Positions 50,145 to 62,368 of a stretch of 64,000 nt of DNA are shown here, piece by piece. The notes under the pieces are model-generated. The model was given only the letters and a program-made list of their open reading frames with translations. It made no database searches and was not told the origin of the DNA. Made by a program: the position numbers and the translations under genes. This DNA comes from Phycomyces blakesleeanus NRRL 1555(-) (Eukaryota > Mucoromycota > Mucoromycetes > Mucorales > Phycomycetaceae): positions 485,113 through 549,112 of the forward strand of contig NW_017265159.1 in the NCBI RefSeq assembly GCF_001638985.1, given 5' to 3'. Within the stretch, counting starts at the first letter, position 1. Each line of letters opens with the position of its first letter.

Positions 50145-51147
50145 TTATTACTTATTATTATTTTACACTATTTATTTTATTTTATTCTTATTTTATTATT
50201 ACTACTATTACTACTATTATTTTTACTATTTATATTTTACTTAGTTTATGTTATTTTAAAGAGCAAAAAAAAAATCCAATTCAATTCAATCAATCAAACC
50301 TGATTTAAGAAAAAATCAATTCCCACCTCTTTCTCTCCCTCTCCCTCTCTCTTTTTGGTTATTTTTATTATCAATTCTTATTAGCTTTTGCTTTTTAGCT
50401 GACTGTAGTTTTATTTATATTTATTCATTTGAGCTAATCTTTTTATTTTATTTTATTTACTTATCTTTTTTCCCTTTATTCAATAACAAATAAAAAAAAT
50501 AATGGACATACTATCAGCCAACCTTACACCAATCGCGTCCAATGGTTTATAAAATGATTTATTCTAGTCCCATCCAACACGACAAATTATATACATACAA
50601 ATGTACATATATAAAAAAATGACTTTGATAATCAAATCCCCGCCAAATATACACACACATTTACATACCAAAAACATTACGCACTATACGCTACAGACAG
50701 ACACACACACATATGCAGGTACACACACACACACACACATATTTGTGTATATATAGAGAGAGAAAGGGAGATAAAGTCCAAATTGAGTTTTTTTCAAATT
50801 TTTTTTTGATCTTAATAGGAAAAAGGATTGAAAATTCTTTACATATATATTTTTTTAAATAAAAAAGATCTTCCTCTTTTTTTTTTCTATATATATTAAT
50901 ATAATTATATATATATATATTACTACTATTCTTATTTTATTTCTTATACCTTTTGCACTTTTGCCTTTTTGCTTTCTCGCCTTTTTGCCTGCTAAAATAT
51001 TTAAAATACACAGTAAAAGCAAACTCACATCAATCTAGGCCAGGAATATATAATATATATTCCTATATATATATATATATATATATACAAAAGACACACA
51101 GACACATAGAAATATTCAAGTAAATAAATATATATATTATTTTTACA
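49892..51147. other. intergenic stretch with microsatellites
   Basis: Contains a TA then TAA array (~50019-50062), CTA triplets (~50113-50143), CT tracts, a CA array (~50720-50739) and a TA array (~51065-51087). The region just before 51148 is the AT-rich leader of the bZIP gene. No ORF of credible composition. Confidence 0.6.
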
Positions 51148-52785
51148 ATGGAGTCCTACCTGTCCAACATAGACACCTACCTCCAACAACAACAACAGCA
51201 ACAAGAAGCTGCCGAAAACTCTAACTTTCACCAACAAACCTGGTCAGCCCAACCAGACTCCTTTACGTCCTTTCTCCAACAACCGCACTTCCCCTCGGCT
51301 GCAGCCTACCCAACACCTACATCAGGACTAGGACCAGGTCAAGGACAAGGACAAGGGCCTGCTCCTGCATCTGCACCTGTGCCTGCACTCGACAGCAATG
51401 GCCAACCAATCAAAATACGCAAGAAGCCCGGACGCAAGCCAAACCCTGCCTCGCCTGCCCTTCGCAAGGCCCAAAACAGAGCAGCCCAGCGAGCATTCCG
51501 AGAACGCAAAGAACGGCATCTGCGTGATCTCGAAAACACAATCAGGACCCTGAGAGAACTACGCCAGGCTAATCTAAAACAACACCGCCAAACAAAAAAA
51601 GAACTCGATGCAACAAAGGCCGAGAACTGGTATCTCAAAGGTGTCGTTCTTACTCTCCAATTCATCTGTCTCCATAACAACATCAAGATCCCAACTCACT
51701 CGCCTTATCTGACCGAAGAAGCCCTCGAAGACATTGCCAAGACTGCCCCTCATGCCATCGAAGCCTATGTGAATGCATACACTCACAACAACCAGCAACT
51801 CAAACCAACAATGGCATCCCACTTTGCAAACACAATTCACGACGAAGACGAAGACGAAGACGAAGGTCATGATGTCCTCGAAAATCCAATGTCCCACGAC
51901 AGTAATCAATACGCAAACGACGATAGCGAAACAACCACCGGAGAAAACCAGTATGACCAGCCGACTGACAACCGTAGCATGTCTGCCAGAGCTGCCAGCG
52001 AAGAAGCAACAAACATAGCCTGTCGCATGGCGTCACCTTCAGCCTGGTCTAACACAAGTGAAGCCGATGACAACCACCGACGTGAGCCATCAATGTCAAC
52101 CGACTACTCAAGCGTAAAATTAGAACAGCTCGAAGACCAAGTCAACTGGCAGGATCGGAGCATCCAAAACGATAATGATGATGATAATCACAATCACAAC
52201 AACAGTAACAATCCATTCCAACCACATCCCTCTAGTCTGAGTGCTATTCAACGCATTCGTCTTCAATTGAGAGTCCAGTCAAGTCTGACAGCAATTGGCA
52301 ATTCAGCTGCCCGCCTCCAGCCCACAATACTCCAACTGGCCATTCCTCACGATCCTCGAATCGATCTCTTGCCCACACCTCACATGCGAGACCGAATGAT
52401 CATATTTAGGGACATTATGGACTATGACAGATGCTTCGCAATGCTGTTGAATGGAGCTGTGCATCACGGTGGAGATCCCACAATGAGTGAAAGCTGGGAG
52501 CTGCCACCAGAGTTCTTTAGCGAGTTTTGGTATTTGTGTATCAATTATGATATCAAGGTGACAAACAACTGGCGCCGTGTCAAGGGTCTACCAGACATTG
52601 CAGCCGGGCCCAAAGAGGATGAGATTATGGACATGGGCCTCAGCATGGCGAATACTCAGGGTGGTGGTATTGGAAGTGGTGGATGGTCTGATCAAATGAT
52701 GGCTCAAATGACAAGCGAAATGCCTAGTTTGCTTCCAGTAGGAAACATACCGCAATCTTATGCACGCTATGTACAGCCACAACAT

Positions 52786-52816
<31 letters not shown>

Positions 52817-52992
52817 TTGAAATATTTGACCAATTGATGCAGTCTCCATCAGGTAAATACCTACACATATACAATTATCATTTTCTTGAGCATATCTCTT
52901 ATCTATTGGCTGTTGTTATATATATACTTATTTATTTATTTACTTATTTTACTTTTAAAGCAAACATGGGGTCAATGTCAGGTAATCGATGA
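51148..52992 (+). CDS. AP-1/Yap-like bZIP transcription factor with DUF3425-like C-terminal domain, 578 aa
   Basis: Two exons, 51148-52852 and 52961-52992, phase 1. The N-terminus (1-80) is Gln- and Pro-rich. The basic region, ~92-123, contains NRAAQRAFRERKE (Asn110...Arg118), the AP-1/Pap1-type signature NxxAQxxFR. A leucine/hydrophobic heptad zipper runs ~125-165. Residues ~225-350 are acidic and Asn/Asp-rich. Residues ~365-500 fit the DUF3425 domain of fungal bZIP factors (LQLAIPHDPRIDLLPTPHMR, SWELPPEFFSEFWYLC). A polyglutamine run encoded by CAA repeats lies near 550. It should bind DNA as a dimer in the nucleus; stress or metabolic control is typical of the family but not shown here. 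Odd point: the 108-nt intron has no in-frame stop, so retention gives 614 aa with a hydrophobic insert. Confidence 0.88.
52853..52960 (+). other. 3n intron without in-frame stop in the bZIP gene
   Basis: GTAAAT...AAAG intron, 108 nt, divisible by three and open in the reading frame. If retained it encodes 36 residues including a run of about 20 hydrophobic residues (starting ISYLLAVVIYILIYLF), resembling a membrane segment near the C-terminus. Confidence 0.7.
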
Positions 52993-53553
52993 ATGAGAGA
53001 AGGAAAGAAAGAAAGAGAAAGAACAAGCGAATGAACGAATGAACGAATGAATGGACAAACAAACAACCGAACGAATGAACGAAAGCGAAAGAAAGTGTAT
53101 ATGTATGTATATGTATGTGTGAATAAGAAAATAGCACAAAAAAAAAGAACAATTAGTGAGAGCATAATATATATGTAAAACACACATACACACATACATA
53201 CATAGATACATACATACATATATACACAAGCAAAATTATATTATGTGAATAGTTCGGCCACTACCTACTTTAATCCCTTCATTCACCCATTCATTCAGTT
53301 ACTCATTCAATCATTCACTCACTTACTCACTCACTCACTCATTCATTCACTCATTTATTCATTCCATTCCACCTTATTCTTTTATTTTATTCTTCCCCTG
53401 CCAACCTCTTTTCATATTGTAAACTTTGTAAATATGCTAGACATTCTCTCTATGTATCCAAATAACAAAACAAATACATACATCTACAAAAACACATACA
53501 AAACTTTCACATTCTTTTGTTTTGTTTTTTGTTTTAATATATATATATATATA
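52993..53553. other. repeat-rich spacer between convergent genes
   Basis: Composed of GAAC/GAAT tetramer-like repeats (~53025-53085), ATAC/CATA repeats (~53175-53225) and ATTC/ACTC repeats (~53278-53370), then T-rich sequence and a TA run (~53538-53555) at the HTD2 3' end. ORFs here come from the simple repeats. Confidence 0.65.
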
Positions 53554-54723
53554 TTATGCCAATTCTACACTGCCTTTGACAGCTAAATTTCCTTCATGAT
53601 TTACAACCCACAACTCATAAATTTTGGGATCTGAAGCTGATTCACGACCACAGAGAGTCAAGGGTTGGTTGACATACAAGGGAAGCAGACATTTGTATCG
53701 AAACAACCGGAACTTTGGCTTTTGATCCAAGGATTGAATGTGGGACGTCAATAGACCCATCATAAGAGTACTGCTGAGTGGTCCATGAACTAGACAGGCA
53801 GGATGATGTTCCTGAGTCGTAGCATATGTATGATCAAAGTGGATCATGTGTGAGTTGAAGGTGAGTGCTGAATACCGAAACAAGAGGATAGACGAAGGTG
53901 TCATTGTTCTAGAAAAACTAGGTTTCTTATTAGCTAACAAAAGAAAAGAAAAAAAAATGCCCATCCCAACAAATACATGCGTAAGTAAAGTACACCCACA
54001 CCTGTAATACACATTTTTCTATATGTTTAAATCTTACATCGAATGCTACGTGTTGGGCCTGAGGAAATACTTTGATCTGTAAGGTACACCAATGACCTTT
54101 CTTCTTTCATAGACCATCCCTGATTATTAGAAATATTCTTTCCAAGATGCACAAACACAGATTCTCCCACACGCCCTTGCTGCCGGTACTCTGCCTTGTC
54201 CAGGGTTGTGGCCATGGTTACCTGTTGGCCTGCCCTGAGTGGATTTTCTGTATTCCACACCAAGGTTGCTCCGGCCCACATGCGCTGAACAAACGGAGGT
54301 GGGGGAAAGAAGTCGGTTTCATAACCATCCAAAGCAAGGTCATCTTCAGGTGTACGCGGAGGAAAATAGACGTGATGCCAGGTGGGAGGAATCTCGGTGT
54401 CAGAGGCAGGAAGAACGGCATGACGATAGGGTACGGTTTGGTCGTTTAGTGTGTTGGCCAACAGATTCAAAGGAGAGGCGATCAGAGTGTCGTGAGTGAG
54501 GATCTTTTTGGACTCCATCTCTGTCCGCCATCTATCTAAAACCGACCCATTTGAAGATGTCAACCAACGTACAATTGGAACCTAGATTGAAATTAATGAA
54601 TCTTTTTTTAAAAAAATAAAATAAAGAAAAAGCTTATTTTGTTTCTGTTGTAATTACATTCAGTTTGGCCTTTTGAGTAACCAAGACACTCTTGAAAAGA
54701 AGTCGTCTGTTAGAAATGAGCAT
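53554..54723 (-). CDS. HTD2: mitochondrial hydroxyacyl-thioester dehydratase (HTD2-like, MaoC/hotdog fold), 329 aa
   Basis: Three exons on the minus strand: 54723-54658, 54581-54038, 53933-53554, joined in phases 0 and 1. The enzyme dehydrates (R)-3-hydroxyacyl-ACP in mitochondrial type II fatty acid synthesis, which supplies the lipoic acid precursor. Exon 1 (22 codons) encodes MLISNRRLLFKSVLVTQKAK, a basic, hydroxylated, acid-free mitochondrial presequence. The N-terminal hotdog region contains HHVYFPP and MWAGATLVW. The catalytic hydratase motif lies at ~222-241 (FRYSALTFNSHMIHFDHTYA), followed by CLVHGPLSSTLMM, both characteristic of HTD2. Length is close to the fungal norm. The first exon was chosen because its phase, presequence character and GTAATT donor all fit. 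It is divergent from another probable mitochondrial gene at 55645. Confidence 0.85.
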
Positions 54724-55517
54724 TTGTAGATTTGCAAAGACAAGTAATTCCTTAATCGCTTCAAATATTTGTGACATTCATTCCACTCCGCCTTCATCGT
54801 TTCAAGAAATGTAGTGACTCCAAACGCCCAAGGGGTTAAAAGAAAACTTCTGGACTTTTAGGTAAATATAGAGTCTTTTGAAAATCGAAAATCGAAAAAA
54901 ACCCCCAAGAAACATCGTTTTGGACCCTTTCATTCATTCTTTCTTCTAACTGATACCAATACGTTTATGTATGTATGTGTATGTACATGGACACACATAT
55001 AGACATACATATATACCTGCAAAGCATATAAATTATTCACTATTATTATTATTATTATTATTATGATTAATTAGGAATATAAATCTATTACTTGTGCAGC
55101 CCTTTATTGTTTAAAGCTTTGTATATACATACATGGTTCTTCTTCTTTACTAGAACGAAATTCTACATTAGTTACCTAAAGCAAAAAGAAAATCGGCACA
55201 ATAGCCATATTTTCTAAGTATTTGTGGATTTATATTGGCTCTTTTGAATTGTATCCTGAACATGATTTATTATATAGATACATGTCAAAATTGAAAGTAA
55301 AGAAATAAAAACAAAAGATAGTTTTTTGAGTAATAGTAATAATGATAAGATAGGACAATACAATACTGTGAAGGTGTATGTCAGTGAGTGAAAGATAGAG
55401 ATTCGACATGTGTGGTAATTTGGGCTTGTTACCTTGCGTGACTGCTATTCTTACATTCTCCCTCGAAATGCAAGACAAACACAGACACACTCGCACACAT
55501 TACATACTTAAAAAAAT

Positions 55518-55558
<41 letters not shown>

Positions 55559-55644
55559 TAATATAATATAATATAATATAATATAATATAATATAATAAA
55601 TACATACATACATATATACATACAACCTCTCTGCATTGACAAGT
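54724..55644. other. divergent intergenic region of HTD2 and a small mitochondrial gene
   Basis: About 920 bp between the two start codons, shared by two probably mitochondrial proteins. Contains a less AT-rich patch (~54770-54850) with no ORF, ATT triplets (~55040-55063) and the composite microsatellite 55521-55597 next to the small gene. Confidence 0.55.
55521..55597 (+). repeat. composite (CATATA)n and (TAATA)n microsatellite in a promoter
   Basis: About six CATATA hexamers are followed by about eight TAATA pentamers. The array ends ~48 bp upstream of the ATG at 55645, so it lies in the leader or core promoter. Confidence 0.9.
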
Positions 55645-55926
55645 ATGATGTCCTCCATGTTCTCGCGCACTCCATTCACTCGTCGAATTGTCTCCACGCG
55701 ACGTGCCTACTCTACCTCCTCATCGGGTGGTGCACGTGCATTCTATTACCAGTACGGCACTCCTCTAGTCAAATGTACAGTCCTGGCATCCGCTACAACT
55801 ATGGGCTGGCAGTTGCTGTGGCAGCATCTCGAATATCAGGAATACAGAGACGCTGCAGAAAGTCAATTATCTACACTTGAGCAAAGAATCAAGACTTTAG
55901 AAGAAGAACGTTTGTCTTCTGCATAA
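55645..55926 (+). CDS. small mitochondrial single-pass membrane protein with coiled coil, 93 aa
   Basis: Single exon; first ATG at 55645, TAA at 55924-55926. The N-terminus (MMSSMFSRTPFTRRIVSTRR followed by AYSTSSSG) is an Arg/Ser-rich, acid-free mitochondrial presequence with a plausible R-x-Y/S cleavage site. Then comes FYYQYGTPLVK and one membrane helix (~43-63, LASATTMGWQLLWQ), and a charged helix to the end (LEYQEYRDAAES, LEQRIKTLEEERL) likely to form a coiled coil. The layout, an aromatic patch, a single inner-membrane helix and an acidic coiled coil, is reminiscent of assembly factors such as Ina17. I cannot confirm that, so no symbol is given. It is divergent from HTD2. GC is well above the flanks. 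Confidence 0.75.
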   Translation: MMSSMFSRTPFTRRIVSTRRAYSTSSSGGARAFYYQYGTPLVKCTVLASATTMGWQLLWQHLEYQEYRDAAESQLSTLEQRIKTLEEERLSSA

Positions 55927-56856
55927 AAAAAAGCAAAAAATAAGTAAATAAATAAATAAATTTATATACATATACATATACATATAAATATAAATATAAA
56001 TAAATCCAAGACAAGACAAGATAAACATTGTCATATTGATTGCTGAATTCAATTAGATTAAATATAAAGAGGTAAAAAAGAAAAAGAAAATTGTAACAAA
56101 ATACTTGGCAATGTCTTTAGGTTACTACTTTACTTGATACATAATAATAGTTAATGGATAAAATAAATAAAAAAAGATCATTTTGTAAAATAATAGTAAT
56201 AATAATAATAATCCTATAAATGGAAATTGTACAAACTTGTTTAGCTATAAACAGTGTCCAGTGCACGTTCCTTTTTATAAAATCTATTAACTTTTCTTTT
56301 TTCTTTTTTCTTTCTACCTTTTCTTTTATCAGCCTTACTGTCTTGTTGGCTTGCTGGCTTGCTGGCTTACTGTCTGTATTTCTGTCTTTCTAACACGTTA
56401 ATTAAACTTTCATTTCATTTTATATATTTTTATATATATATTTAAACAGCCTACACAATTATTCAAGTCCTATAATTTTCCCTTTATTCATCCCTAAAAA
56501 AAAACCATTGAATCGCCTTTCTTGGTCTTTTATATATCTATATCTATATCTATATCTATATCTATAAACACATTTATACATATATTATTACTATTGTTAT
56601 TAGTAGTCAAAGAAAGAGAAAGAAAGAAAGCTAAAATTGTAAGACTTATATATATGTATATATATATATGTATATATAATTATGTGTATATAGGTACACA
56701 TATTCACTATTCTTCTTTTACTTGTACACCAACACAATTGACTGCAGCACATTAAAAGCCATTGATTCAATCATTTAGATTTCCATTAATCTTCCTCATC
56801 ATCCCCTTCTCCTGTAAACCCTTTATCATTACAAAGAAAGAAAGAAACCAAGAACC
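55927..56856. other. intergenic stretch before the Sec1 gene
   Basis: Holds CATATA/AAATAT repeats (~55965-55995), AAT triplets (~56193-56213), GGCTTGCT repeats (~56347-56368), TATC repeats (~56531-56563) and TA tracts. The last 100 bp become C-rich (CATCATCCCCTTCTCC) and lead to the ATG in the context ACCATGG at 56857. No gene seen. Confidence 0.6.
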
Positions 56857-56901
56857 ATGGCATCTCTCATTGACATTATGCGGAAACGTGAGCTTCAACT
56901 A

Positions 56902-56950
<49 letters not shown>

Positions 56951-59900
56951 TTCATACACACATACTCCAAGGCGCTTTTATATGCTTTGTGGACTTACGG
57001 TTATTTAAATACACGCCTTTATATATGTATATATACATATATTCTCTTTTTCTTTCATTCTTTCATTCCAGGCCTCTTGGACACCATTCGATCCATTCAA
57101 CCTCCAGGAAAATGGAAGATTGTGGTTGTAGATTCCAGAAGTTATCAAATTCTCAGTGCAGCTTGCAACATAGACGATATTCTAGAAATGAACGTAAGGC
57201 CAATTGTTTATATTTATTGTTTTTGGATTGCCTTTTGAGAGAAAAGATAATAATGATAATAAGAGACTTGTTAAACGCATTGATATACTCAATATAATGA
57301 TATGGTTTATGTAGGTTATGAGTAAGTCAATAAATACACAAGTTAGCTTTACATCAATTATACATTATCCACACGGCAAAATACAAGTATAATTTACAGC
57401 TCATCCTTGCTTATTATTCGTTTAAATGAAAAGCATTAAACAATATTAATAACAACATATAACATATAATCATAGCCGTGGAAAACATTGAGAAATCCAG
57501 AACCCACTATGCAACAAACGAAGCAATTTATTTCCTCACGCCATGCCAAGAATCTATACTTCGCCTGGTGGATGATTTTAGAGATCACAGAAATCCTCAA
57601 TACAAGGCTGCTCATGTTCATTTCACAAGTGGTATGTAATATATATATGTATATATGTATATATGTATGTCAATAAATAAACAATGAGCTTCTTTAATAT
57701 ATAGGCCTGGATGACATGATGTTTAGAGACCTCAATCAACGCCTAAAGTCAACCGGTGCTTCCGAGTACATTCTTTGTCTAAAGGAAATGTATGTTGATT
57801 TTATGGGTAAGGTTCATTCATTTTTAATCGTTGTTTGTGTTTGTCTTAGTTTGGTTTGTTCTTACGCACAAGCCAAATGTTTGTTGTTGTTGTTGTCTTT
57901 TGGTTCATTTGTTTGTTGAAAACTAGTGGTTGAATCTGCCGTATTTACGGTCGAACCTGTCACGAGCTTCTTCTCGATCTTTGGCACCGACCCACGCTCA
58001 CACCCCGAAGATTCTATTCGAGTCACAGCCAAGCAGCTTTTGTCAGTCTGTGCCACACTCGGAGAAGATCCCATCATTCGGTATCAAACACCACCACCAC
58101 CACCACCACCATCACAATCACCAACCGATGGCCTTTTACCGCAACAAGGATCAGCCACACGCTCACTTGCGACTATCCTTCAAAAAGAAATGGATGATTT
58201 TTGTCGTATCAGTCCAAATTTCCCTGTAAGTAAACATTTGTAATATCTTGTGTATATATATAAAGAGATGTGAAGGGAGGCTTTTCCCATAAGATACTAG
58301 TGCCAATTAAGAGGAATGCCTTTTATTTTGTTTTTATTTTTTGCTTGCTTATGTATTTATTTATGCATCTAATGTAATGCATGTATGTATGTATGTATTT
58401 GGGTGTTTATGTATGCACGGATGTATATTATGCGCTTGTTTGATTTCTGCTTTAGCCTGCTCGTAACCCTCCTCAACCACGCGCTACTTTGCTAATCCTT
58501 GATCGTTCTATCGACCCAATGGCTCCGTTGTTACACGAATTTACATATCAAGCAATGATTAATGATCTTTTGCCAGTCGAACCATCAGAATCTAAAAACG
58601 GTATCAAATACACCCATGAATATAACCAAGAAGATGGAACTATGGCTACTATGGACGTAATATTGAATGAGGAAGATGCTGTGTACCGCTCTGTACGTCA
58701 CCAACATATTGCAGAGTGTACTGAGAATCTTGTCAGAGATTTCAAAAAGTTCTTAGAAGATCACAAAGCAACCTCTCAAGCCGGGTAAGACAAATGTCTT
58801 TTCTTTCTTTTTTTTTTTGAGTTTTTTTTTCTATGTTTTGACAAGTGGTTTGAAGAATATTTTCTAACCCATACACACATACATACATGCATATATTTAA
58901 AATAGGGATCGTCAAGATGCTCCAAGAGACACAACCAAAAACCTCAAGGATATGAAGGAAATGATTACCAACATCCCCAAATTTCAAGACATGAAGGCTA
59001 AAGTAAGATAATATAAATTAAACCTAGTTGATCCATAATATCAAATTTCAATAATAATAATAATAATAATAATAATCTTAACTTCTTATTTGTTCATTTT
59101 ACTAGTACTCTGCTCATATTAGTATTGCTCAAGAGTGTATGTCTCGCTTTGAACAACAAAAGCTAAACTCTGTTGGAAATCTGGAGCAGGTAATAAGCGG
59201 TGTTTTCTTTATTTGATTATTTATTTGGGATTTTATATTATTGATCCATTATTTTTTTAATTATTTTCTGGATTATAACGACAGAACATGGCTACTGGAG
59301 AAACTCCTTCTGGAAACACGCCAAAAACAATAGTCTTGGATATGGTACCTCTTTTGGACGATCCTCATGTCAGGTATGTGTGTGTGTGTGTATGTGCTTC
59401 AAGATGCGTTCTTCTTAGTTTTTATATATTTAATCTGGGTTTTTATTAGCCCTGTGGATAAAGCACGTCTGTTGATGCTGTACATCCTTTACAAAGATGG
59501 AAACCTATATGATGATGACAAACGAAAGTTGCTCGAGCACGCTCGCCTTCCTATCGACTTGCGTGAAGCAGTAAACAACTTATCTCTTTTGGGTATCAAG
59601 GTGTCCAGAGATCGTAAATTGAAAGAGAAGGGACGAAAGAAAGAGAAGAGAAGACGTGATTCCCGCGACGCACCTTTTGAATTGTCGCGCTACATACCAA
59701 ATGTGAAGAGAATTATGGATGTAAGTACTGGATTTGTGTACAAAGAAAATAATACTAATGGTTTATGTTGTTATTGTTGGTGTATTTAGTCACAGTTATC
59801 GAATACACTCGAGGCATCTCAGTTTGCATACACACGTCAGTCTGATATTGAACATACCGAAGAAGCCAATGGAGCCCCTCATTCTGCAATTCCTGCTAGT

Positions 59901-60621
59901 GGCATATCACTCCGCACTACCAAACCAACATGGAATAAAAAGGGAGGAAATGGAGCCGTATGTAACCTTCTTCTTTTTCTTCTTCATCTTCTTCTTTGCA
60001 GAACAAGTTTTCTATCCAACGCAACCCTAATCCTTATCTAATGCACCTTTATTTCAGGGACAGCCTTTTGGAGCTTCACGTGCAAAGTTAATTGTGGTTG
60101 TTTTGGGTGGCATGACACATTCAGAAATCAGATCGGCTTATGAGCTGGCTGAATTGCACGATCGCGATATTTATGTCGGTAAGAACTAAAACAAGAGAAG
60201 GAGATACAAATAAGATACAATAGCATGTAGATGCTGTATACAGACACACAGATTATATTCTATTCTACCTTATCCTATTAAAATACAATCTAAACAACCC
60301 AATATATCTATACTTTTGTGTGTAGGAACCACCGAGATTTTAAAGCCTTCCAAATTTGTGGAAAACCTTAGTAGGCTGCGTCAACCTATCCCTGCTGCCC
60401 GACCTATAATTGCACCTTATGTGGCCCCACCTCCCGTCCAGGAACCTCACAAAATCCCAAAAATTTCCAATCTCATACCTCATATCAACCACACCACAAG
60501 TTCTCTTTCCAGTGTCAGTCTGAATAGCCCAAGTATAAAAAGCGGAACTAGTGGCCAAAGCACACCAGATAAACCAGAAGAAAAGAAGAAGAAGAGAGGA
60601 TTGAAGAAGCTGTTTGGTTAA
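56857..60621 (+). CDS. SEC1: Sec1/Munc18 family SNARE regulator, 723 aa
   Basis: Fourteen exons: 56857-56887, 57072-57193, 57315-57321 (7 nt), 57476-57631, 57705-57806, 57927-58225, 58456-58784, 58906-59002, 59106-59189, 59285-59373, 59450-59720, 59790-59957, 60058-60178, 60326-60621. All phases join. SM proteins bind syntaxin/SNARE complexes and drive vesicle fusion, here probably exocytosis at the plasma membrane. Family blocks in order: WKIVVVDSRSYQILSAACN, VENIEKSR, EAIYFLTP, HVHFTSGLDDMMFRDL, TLLILDRSIDPMAPLLHEFTY, VRHQHIAECTENLVRDFKKF, DKARLLMLYILYKDG, LIVVVLGGMTHSEIRSAYEL and the DIYVGTTEIL end. A Pro run (~195) and a Ser-rich, Lys-rich tail (KKKKRGLKKLFG) are extra. The ACCATGG start context and conserved N-terminus support the ATG at 56857. 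Confidence 0.93.
56902..56950 (+). repeat. (AAT)n microsatellite in Sec1 intron 1
   Basis: About sixteen perfect AAT triplets, inside the first intron of the Sec1 gene only 14 nt after its donor. Confidence 0.95.
57315..57321 (+). other. 7-nt microexon of the Sec1 gene
   Basis: GTTATGA between TATGTAG and GTAAGT. It supplies Val-Met and the first base of Thr. Without it the flanking exons (phase 0 end, phase 1 start) cannot be joined in frame; with it they give EMNVMTVENIEK, matching the conserved NVTxVExI block of Sec1 proteins. Confidence 0.85.
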
Positions 60622-62368
60622 GAAGTACAAGAAAATGGAAAGAAAAATAATAAAAAGGGTTTGTGTTTGATGTACATGAATACACATAAAAATATCTTAC
60701 TCTAAACGTATATAACTTATTCGATTATACAAGACAAATGCAAAAGCTTTTTATTACAGAGTAACATGTGTTACTGGTACGCATCTAAAGTAATGGCACA
60801 ATAGAATGGCTGGGACTATATAGTGCACTGTTGCGGCACGTTTGACTTTTGGATAAAAGCTGGTGCACCAAGGGAAAAAACAAGATGCAATACTTCCGTC
60901 ATAGTGTAAATCTAATGACTTTTGATCTTGAAAACATAAAGCGTGAGGAGCTAGTACAACGGAATAGATAATTGAAGAAATATATATTTCAAATAAGTTA
61001 CTGTCGACGGCACCTTTTCCAAACAGAGTGAGGTATACTGTAATAAGTTGGACTTAGTAAACTGCTCGTAACTTTGGTAGACTTGATGGTATCAAATTAC
61101 TCGGCTGCTACTCAACACATAAGAAAATGACTGTCATTATTATCACATAGAAAATGCTTTTGAGAGATTGCTAAATGTGTTTAGTAATTATCTTTGTTTC
61201 TTGAATAGTGAAGTTATATATAGGAAGAATCTAACAAAGTGTGTAATCTAGCGACCACTGGCTCTTTATAAGCCCATAAAATTGACCTGCTTTTATTCTT
61301 CCGGGCTATATTGTGAACATATAAGTACACACTAATCCTGTCGACTTTACAGTTAAATAGGGACTGGATCATTTTAAAGCGTTCACCTACTGTTACTTTT
61401 GAGTTGCCTACTTCTTTATATACAGTAGCTTGCAGAGATAAGTGTCCTGTTATCTAGCATCCCAGCAAAAGTCTCTATAATATTAATTTGTAAAATAAGC
61501 CTCCTCGCTACTTTCTCTCTGTTTACCTTATAATTGCTTCTTTGGCCCTTCATATTTTATATTTCTTTACTATTATCCCCCTTTTTTTTATATTTTTCTT
61601 ACAACTTATATTGGTGACTAACAATATCACAAGTCCACTTGGCTAAAGACATTCAGTAATCAAATTAATTTAACTTATCTACGATATTGTATAGGTTTAT
61701 TTGTGTGTACATAGGGTAGCATAATCAGAGGGAAAAAAAACATATCTTTCAATTTGATCAACTACTTACAGCTTATAAAAATCTATAGTAATAAGTCTAT
61801 ATTTTTCATACCTGTCAAGTATTTGACATCTGTCTACCCTCATATAGTCTTTAAATGTTTGTCTTTTTCTAATCTTTGTATTAGATTATATTGATTTGTT
61901 TTAACTCCCCTCAACAGAAAACAATTTTGTAGAAAAGTATACCCCAAAGTTAAGTAGCTGTGTGAATTGTGTTTCTTTATGAAAATACTTACTATACTTT
62001 TTCTTTTTCTTTTTGCTCCATGACACTATCCAGAAAATCAATCAAAATTACTATCAGCATTGGTATCAAACATAACCTCTTGTATTTTTTGCTACAAACG
62101 GTATAGTGTATATAACTTAGTAGCGGATAGGATACTCTCTGCAAATTACGAAGATGCCTTTCTGTTGTTATGTTAGGCTATCGATTGATGAACTGATTAT
62201 GCATGAAAATATTTTAGGAATCATACGGAATTTCCCTTTTTTGGGATAGTGCCATCTATTTTTTTCTTTTGAGTGGTAAAGAAAAAAAGATAAAAGTACC
62301 CCTTTTTTCAGGTTTTCGTTTTTTCTCTTTCTTTCTTTAATGCGGCTGTCGATTAGGAATTTCTAGCT

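Noticed and set aside
53245..53586. 113-codon ORF rich in His/Ser/Leu
   Set aside because: Entirely encoded by ATTC/ACTC tetranucleotide-like repeats between two convergent genes.
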